A DNA stretch of 64,000 nucleotides from Corbicula japonica (lineage: Eukaryota > Mollusca > Bivalvia > Venerida > Cyrenidae), in NCBI GenBank assembly GCA_038501625.1, contig JAZAYU010000013.1, positions 4,464,001-4,528,000 of the forward strand. The letters are read 5' to 3'. The notes under the pieces are model-generated. The model was not told the origin of the DNA. It did no database searches and saw only the letters and a program-made list of their open reading frames with translations. The translations under genes were made by a program, and so were the position numbers. Of the stretch, positions 57,451 to 64,000 are shown piece by piece (positions within the stretch are counted from its first letter, which is position 1; every line of letters begins with the position of its first letter).

Positions 57451-58319
57451 TGTAAACGCAGGCTCTCGAGTAAACGTTATGTCGAATAATCCGATATCTT
57501 TGAAACTTATTAGTCTAGATTCTGAAGCTGAAAATTTTGTCGAGGTAGGGCCGACAAGATATACTTTTTATTTTACAATTTTATTGAAGTTTATGGTATG
57601 TCTCAATGAAATAAGGTGGCCTGCAAAAATTATTTTATTGCGAACCCTGAAAAAATAAGGGAGATAACTCTGATATAGAATTATAAGTTAACTTTAAAAT
57701 ATTTAGATATAATGACGAGTTGCATTGATATCAGTCCAAATTTTAGTATCAACATTAGTTTTTATATGATCTAGCAACCATTATTTATTTAAGATGTATT
57801 ATTAGCACATAATATTGGACTAATATGTAATTTAAGACATTTTTGTTGGTAAAATATACAAAGAAAACAGAACTATTTACGATTTTCCCTATTTTATGAG
57901 TTAAGAAAATTATCTGTTCATATCACTTGTAAATCTTTATACAGATATTTCACATAACTCTTCTAAACATTAATTTTGACGTTTTAGAAGACATTTTATA
58001 TTAAAGAATATGCGTTATTGATGATAAAACCTTAAAATTGTGTATACAATTACCCCACCCACACCATTATAGCAAGTATTCTTTTAATAAAACCTTAAAT
58101 GGATAATCAACACATTTTATGTTAGTTTATTTTGTTATTTACAATGTATATAGAGTATGATCTGCTTCAGTTAAAGAAGCAAACCGGAAAGGAAATGCTT
58201 TGCAAAACACCAAATAAAAAGAGTTAATTCAAGAAAATATAATAATATTTTCTAATATGATAATTTGATGACACATTTTGTCGAAGTTCAGATGTCTCCA
58301 ATAGATCTGTTTTATTCTT

Positions 58320-58615
58320 ACTTTCACCAAGACAACTTGTACTTGTTTTGTGATACGAGAACATGTTGGGGCAAGTGTGATGTTGGTGCACCCTAGAATC
58401 TGGTTTAAAACCTCCAGTGGCAATTTGTTTTGCCACTGACCGTTCCAAGGTGGTATCGCCAAAGGTTATCTTTTTCGTTAGTTGTTTGTTGCGTCCTTTT
58501 TGAATTGACATACTTATAACAAACATGCTCTCTCTCTTCCTCTCTTCTTTTTCGCTGCGTTGGGAGGCTGTGTTTTGTGAGTGTGCAATTCCTGATATGC
58601 ATTTATTCATTTTTT
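58320..58615 (+). repeat. Dispersed repeat family A copy inside the foldback element
   Basis: ACCAAGACAACTTGTACTTG, GATGTTGGTGCACCCTAGAA, GCCACTGACCGTTCCAAGGT and the CTCTCTCTTCCTCTC block. Confidence 0.8.
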
Positions 58616-59864
58616 TTTACATGTTTTAATGTCTTGTACTTCTTGGAAGTAATCCCCCATACTCATAAAAAGGCTATTCTGAAATAACAGCATCAACACA
58701 TTTGTATTCTAATATGATTTGAACATCCTAACAAGTTATGCAAATCAGAGTGCCTGTTGTAGTTTTTGTTAAGTGACATAATGACGTATAACAGCATAAT
58801 GGTAAATAAGCTAGTTTATTAACTGAATACAGATGGTAACTAATTTCTTGAAAAAAAGTGAAGTAATTAAACATTAGATAAATATTACTGTTATTTTGAA
58901 ACACATGTTTAATGAAGATTTTTCAGATGCTTTTTCTTATGTTTAGTTAACTTTTACTAAATTACAGGAAAATTGCGGGTATGTATCTTTAAATAATGAA
59001 ATACAATGAGATCTGGCACACTTAACTTCTTTTCCTCCAGGTAACAGTTTATAACTTCATTACATATGGTTGCATTGACAAATGGTTGAACTTCCCATAA
59101 TGAGGGTTGCATTAATCTTAGAATAAGTCTGGGTAATTTTGTTTCATATTGAAAGGTGACGCAACATTTAAGAAGCTAGGCATAAATTTATAAAAGTCTA
59201 TACTTTGTTCTCACCTCATCATGCGAAAACAGTAGTAAGATTACTATCTTGTTGGTTGTAAGTAAAACATAATATTGTATTGCCTGTAAATGTTTTCATT
59301 ATTACATATTTTGAAATAGAATGGCACATTTTGAAATTTCTAGCTTAAACTAGTAAAGGAAAGAGTAAAATCCCAAATATTGCAAGTCTTTTAAGGATAG
59401 TAAGTAAAGTAGTTTTCCTGCATATGTCAAAATATACATGTATATATTGTCCGAGCTTAGAGAAATAGAACTGCTTATGTAAAATGGAGAAACAGTCACT
59501 TTTGGATGCTAGCGTTGCCCCAATATAGAATATGGGTGTCTTATAAACGCGAGCAGAGTCATTAAAATATGACACGGTCTTGCTTCATACACCACAGAAT
59601 AGTGTAAACACCTTCTTGACGCCAGTTTATTTGCCATGAGACGTATGGTAACAATATCCAGAGGTTTTAGAATGGTTACTACCCAGTTCTATGTTATAGC
59701 AACCGCTTTTTGAGATAGGTAAAAATATTCAAAAGTTGTTCTTAGTCTAGACTTATAGAAAAGAAAACAAAACTGTTTAATTAATTAGGCAATTATACTC
59801 TTTCTTAAGTCTAACTAGAGATATGTCCATATGACAGAGATGCCCCCCCCCCACCCTCAGTTGT

Positions 59865-59932
59865 CATTGTGAAACACGCCAATATTGTGCTCAAAGTGTG
59901 AAACACGCCAATATTGTGCTCAAAGTACATAT
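59865..59932. repeat. Two-unit 29-bp tandem duplication
   Basis: GTGAAACACGCCAATATTGT plus GCTCAAAGT occurs twice back to back without mismatch. Confidence 0.9.
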
Positions 59933-59999
59933 AATGGTGAAAACTTTCAGGAAAAAAAGCAGATGAATTTGCAGTTCACAATATTAAATATGAGTGCAG

Positions 60000-60475
60000 T
60001 TTGATGGTCAACATGCCTGTAAAGTTTCATGACTGTCACTGATACTTTTGGACTTACCTACGACACAAGATTACACACTGAATGCATTATATTGAAATGC
60101 ATAAGGGGCCATAACTATTGTCTTAACAGGTGTGGTCCAAAAACAAAACCCCAGGTGCACAACTACACATGATTGTCAACATGCCTGTAAAGTTTCATGA
60201 CTGCGACTCTTTTACTTTTGGAATTACATACAACAAAATTACTTGCTGAATGCATTATATTGAAATGCATAAGTAACATCACTCTGGTCTTAACAGGCGT
60301 GGCCCAAAACAAAACCCAAGGTGCACAATTAAACATGATGGTCAACATACCTGTTAAGGTTCATGATTGTGACTCTCATACTTTTTGAGTTATGTACGAC
60401 ACAGGTTTTGTAAGTACGGAGGGACGGATAGACAAAAGCATCCTATAAGGCCCCTCCTCGTTCAGAGTTGGGGCA
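60000..60475. repeat. ~168-bp tandem repeat, ~2.5 units, with terminal tail
   Basis: GTCAACATGCCTGTAAAGTT with TCATGACTG starts near 60008, 60177 and 60344. TGAATGCATTATATTGAAAT recurs within. The last unit runs into GGAGGGACGGATAGACAAAA and ends GTTGGGGCATAAAAA. Confidence 0.8.
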
Positions 60476-62267
60476 TAAAAAGGATGCAGGATCCAAGAAT
60501 TAGAATAAGGTAACCCTACGAAGGAATCTGGACCATTTGTTCTGATGAAAATGCTTTCCCTACTAGGATCCTCAACCCTATTATTAGAGTTAATAGGCTA
60601 CTTGTATTGTTAAAGAATAATATCTTTCAGACCCAGGCCCTCACTCAATTACAAGGGAAGTGCTAGTATTCAGAAGGGACTGCAACAATTTGAGAGGAGC
60701 TGGAATAAGTTTAAAATACTGTTATCAACTACAAGCTGATAGTATAACCCATAGGACCTATATATTATTTTTTATATCGCTGTTCTAGATTGCCTTTCAG
60801 TCAATTTCAAAGAATATTAAAAACCAACTTGCAACGTTTCTATACAGGCTCAGCAGGGGTTAAGCATTTTTTCTAGGACTGACACTTCCCTTTCACGAAG
60901 ACTAAGGCCATATTTAAAGCAAAGCGACTGTTGAGACAATAACTGGTTTCAGAAACACATAGTGTCCATGAGGTTCCTCAACCAGTTTCAAGCTTAGTAT
61001 TATTAAAACCAGTTCCATGTGAAGGAAAATGGATTCATTGTTTAAAGCAAAAAAAAGAATGATCAAGATAAAGCTGTAATAATTAAACATAACAAACCAT
61101 AGTTATGAAGGTTTTTTTTGTTGTTCACTTATTGTAATACTCTTGAGACTTCTGTCCAAATGGAACCATCCTTATTTATTGGAAGTACTACCAGTAGATG
61201 GACACAGGGCCGCCTTACTCTTAGACTGTCGTTCAGAAGCTTGAAAATTTTGTCAAGGACAAGTGCGAGTATGTCTGACTATAGTTTAAGTGTAGCACTA
61301 GCCACAAGCATATTTATCAATAGCCATAACAAACATGTATTAAAGACTCCCTTGTGCTATTTCAAATGAGCTCTAAAGCAGAAGCAGTCAATGGAACACT
61401 TTAAAAATATTATTTAGGAATTTCCAAAATAATCTTTCAACCAAATGTTAACTTAAAAAAATTTAGTTTGATTTCGTCATATTTTTACTGCTCATTTATT
61501 TGAATTTGTTTTTGATTTACATTTTTGTTTAATTTCGTGTGCATTGATTGCACTTAGAAAGTAGAAAAAATAAATGAGTTTTAACACACATATTGTTTAA
61601 CTCAACATGTACGAATGATTTAATAGAATGATTAATACAACTAATAAAAACAAGATTTCAAACTGCCACAAAACCGTCAGGGAGCAGAAATTGTTTATTT
61701 GTTTAAGTTTTGGAAATTAAAGACCCATAACTCCTCAATGACTTGACTAATGTAATCTTGCTTGTAACCATACATAGCCGAGATCTTATTGTCCCCTTAA
61801 ACAGTCGGGCGAATTTTAGTGATAGTAAATATAGGTATTGTTTTGTATAGATGTAACTTGTTAAATATTTCCAGTTGAAGGGCATAACTCAAGAGTGACA
61901 AGAGCAATCTGACTGGCTATCAAAGTCTAAGATATTATGTACATAGTATGACATGTTCTTACTAAGTTTGCTGAAGATTGTCATTTTGATTAAGAAAACA
62001 TCCATTGCTTATTTGATTTCAAAAATGGCAATGAAATATCAATGAATCCAACGCCATTGTTGCAATCTAGATTATCTTGTTAAGATATTAGCAGACAGAT
62101 TATGCCCACAACATTCTGACAAACTGGGGCCTTGGGCAGTCCTAATTTGATTAAAACAGCCATTAGAGGACACTATCTATCAAAGCTATCTGCAAGTTAC
62201 TGAACTGGATATGTTTACTTTAAACATTCTAAGCAAGTTTGTTGAAGATTGTCGAGTTAAAATGTGG

Positions 62268-62392
62268 AGGATGTAACCCGTCAGATTGCTTCAGTCACTA
62301 TAGAGTTATTGCCGTTTTATTACTAATTTGGTCAAAATTAGTAATTAAAGGGCAATAACTCCAGTCTAACTGAAGTAATCTGACGGGTTATT
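62268..62392. repeat. ~120-bp foldback repeat
   Basis: ACCCGTCAGATTGCTTCAGT and AGAGTTATTGCC are inverted as GGCAATAACTCCAG and ACTGAAGTAATCTGACGGGT, with an inner ACTAATTTGG/CAAAATTAGT pair. Confidence 0.85.
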
Positions 62393-63774
62393 AAATATGT
62401 TAGTGTCGTAATCACTCAAACCAAGTTTAGCGAATACCTTGAATAAGTATTATTGACATAAGAGAGTTGATAACATTTTGTGGACGTTTCCTGCCACCGA
62501 TGAGTCTTTTATACGTCTTGTTTGTCAAACTGGCTTGTAATAAATGGCTTGCTCTTAAGTATGAAATTAAATGTATATAATTTGACCTGGATGGTTATTG
62601 GTGTTTAACAAGCTTTTTCAGAGAATTTGTGCTATAATTCCTTTCTATAAGTTAAAAAATCACTAGAAATATCACTTTCTAGCAAAAGAAAATGGGACAT
62701 AAGTGATTTACATTATCTTTCAATAAAATAAAGGGGAATAACTCTTGTTTTTCACACATAATATACATAAGTTGTTCACCTTGGACTTTAAATTGCATCT
62801 TGCAACTTATTTGACAAAGTTTTCATGAAGACAGAAAAAAGTCTTATAATATATGTCATAACATTGAGTTTGTCAGTTTTTGTTGTTGATTTTTTGTATG
62901 AGTTGGCATGAGTTATCTCCCCTTATTTTCCGACGATTCGCAATAAAATTTTCTTTGCAGGCCAGTCCAGATTGTTTGGCCATATAATAGGCTTTAATTT
63001 GGTACCAAAATAAAAAGTATATCTTGTCGGCCCTACCTGAACTCATTTTTGAGCCCTTTCGGACTTTCAGAATCTAGTCTATATGATGTTTAAAGCAATA
63101 TATGCATCGATTTGTTTTGCCCTTAAAATACATTAAAGTCGTCAGCTAGACTGTTACCTGAATGCAAAGGTCGTCAACTATTCCGTAACAGTGTAGTCAC
63201 AAAGCCGTTACATTTAAAGATAAAAAAAATATAAAAATGTCCATATATCTCGTTAGTTATACTAATTTGACAATTTTAACGAGTTTCTGCAGTTTCTTTG
63301 ATCATTTACAAGAAGCATTTTAAAGAAAAAAGTTATTGTCGAATAATGTGTTTTTTTTAGTGTTTAACCACATGCATTTGCTTTAGTTTATGTTAAATAT
63401 TTTAGTAAAACAGTTATTTCGTGCCATTAACTAAAGTTTTTGTTATAGTCAACTTTCATAAATATCGTTTGGATATATAATACAATTACAACGAACACAT
63501 ATATTTTTGCTGCTTTCGATGCCATTCTTATCTGTTTTCATTTATATTTAGTAACTCAAACTTCAAAAATTGTTCAGAAAGTCGTCGACAAACCGTTACT
63601 TAAGTCGTCTACATACATGTCCTCGTGTAACAGAGTTTCGCCCCTGTGATATTAATATTTTAAACTGATTTGAATTGGTATTGCGAACAAACGCTACTTA
63701 TGCTTAGATATTCATCGAATTTTATTTTATATTGAATTAATTAAAACAATCAGAAAGGATATAATTATAATTTG

Positions 63775-63990
63775 ATTTGCTTTTGCCGTAAAATGTTCAC
63801 CCATACAGTCATAATACCACATTCGACAGATATATAACTCCGACATAAACTTCCCTGTCTTTAGGGACTGGTTGTGGAGCGTTTTTATAGTTTTAAAAGT
63901 GTAGTCGATTCCCATGGAAAGAACCTCAAAATTATAATATATTATGATTGACATACTTAGCTTATTGGTTTTGTATGTAAGTCATTGTGT
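63775..63990 (+). repeat. Dispersed repeat family F, copy 2
   Basis: Matches 21366-21560 in the same orientation (GGACTGGTTGTGGAGCGTTT, TAGTCGATTCCCATG, TATTGGTTTTGTATG). Confidence 0.7.
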
Positions 63991-64000
63991 TTTTGCGTGA

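Larger units (their letters stand above)
56339..63647. mobile_element. 7.3-kb foldback element, CACAG...CTGTG ends, 5-bp duplication
   Basis: Left end CACAGCGGCGAAACTCTGTT and inverted right end CACAGGGGCGAAACTCTGTT stay alike for about 77 bases. ATATT flanks at 56334-56338 and 63648-63652. The arms continue inward: 56764-56850 pairs with 63120-63215, and 57505-57680 pairs with 62910-63085. A motif like TGTAACGGTTTGTCGACGAC is repeated at least four times in each arm. The left arm carries a broken zinc-finger gene absent from the right arm. The 5.2-kb interior holds other repeats and no clear transposase. Confidence 0.7.

Noticed and set aside
56339..63647. RAG/Transib recombination-signal ends
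   Set aside because: CACAG and a 5-bp duplication fit, but no nonamer-like sequence is found 12 or 23 bases inward and no RAG1-like frame is visible; kept only as one possibility.

Overview
This is a eukaryotic, AT-rich, intron-containing window that reads like an invertebrate nuclear genome, most probably a mollusc and plausibly a bivalve. The clues are short phase-matched exons with GT..AG boundaries, tRNA-derived SINEs, many foldback elements, a KIAA1958-like Crypton recombinase, a TPR+TIR gene and an EGF/vWA secreted protein. The species assignment is inference; no search was run.

Three host genes could be assembled exon by exon with consistent splice phases. (1) The 3' part of a BRICHOS-type single-pass membrane protein (157-4363, +; the first exon lies left of the window). 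(2) A complete seven-exon secreted protein, signal peptide / Cys-rich region / two EGF / two vWA domains, 558 aa (23007-34176, +). (3) A complete five-exon GDAP1-like glutathione-S-transferase-fold protein, 323 aa (44261-50389, +), whose last residues appear to come from an inserted repeat. There is also one tRNA-Pro(AGG) gene (37042-37113, -).

On the minus strand at 8.1-13.6 kb lies a decayed TPR+TIR gene (in-frame stops, a frameshift). A Crypton-type tyrosine recombinase gene in the same orientation separates its TPR and TIR parts. The recombinase has two exons and one TGA inside its catalytic HxxR box. The insert is bounded by an 11-bp direct repeat and a 170-bp near-perfect palindrome.

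Most of the remainder is mobile or repetitive DNA: a Tc1/mariner copy with roughly 270-bp inverted repeats, a 692-bp GC-rich MITE with a TAA target duplication and a visible empty-site counterpart, a 202-bp TTAA MITE, two TA-flanked pogo-like MITEs, a roughly 2.7-kb inverted-repeat element inside an EGF-gene intron, and a 7.3-kb foldback element (56339-63647) with CACAG...CTGTG ends, a 5-bp duplication and a broken zinc-finger gene. There are also retroelement reverse-transcriptase remnants, several SINEs (one with a perfect 14-bp duplication), a 21-unit 48-bp satellite open on both strands, 44-bp, 31-bp, 88-bp and longer tandem arrays, and a recurrent dispersed repeat of about 430 bp ('family A') with at least eight copies.
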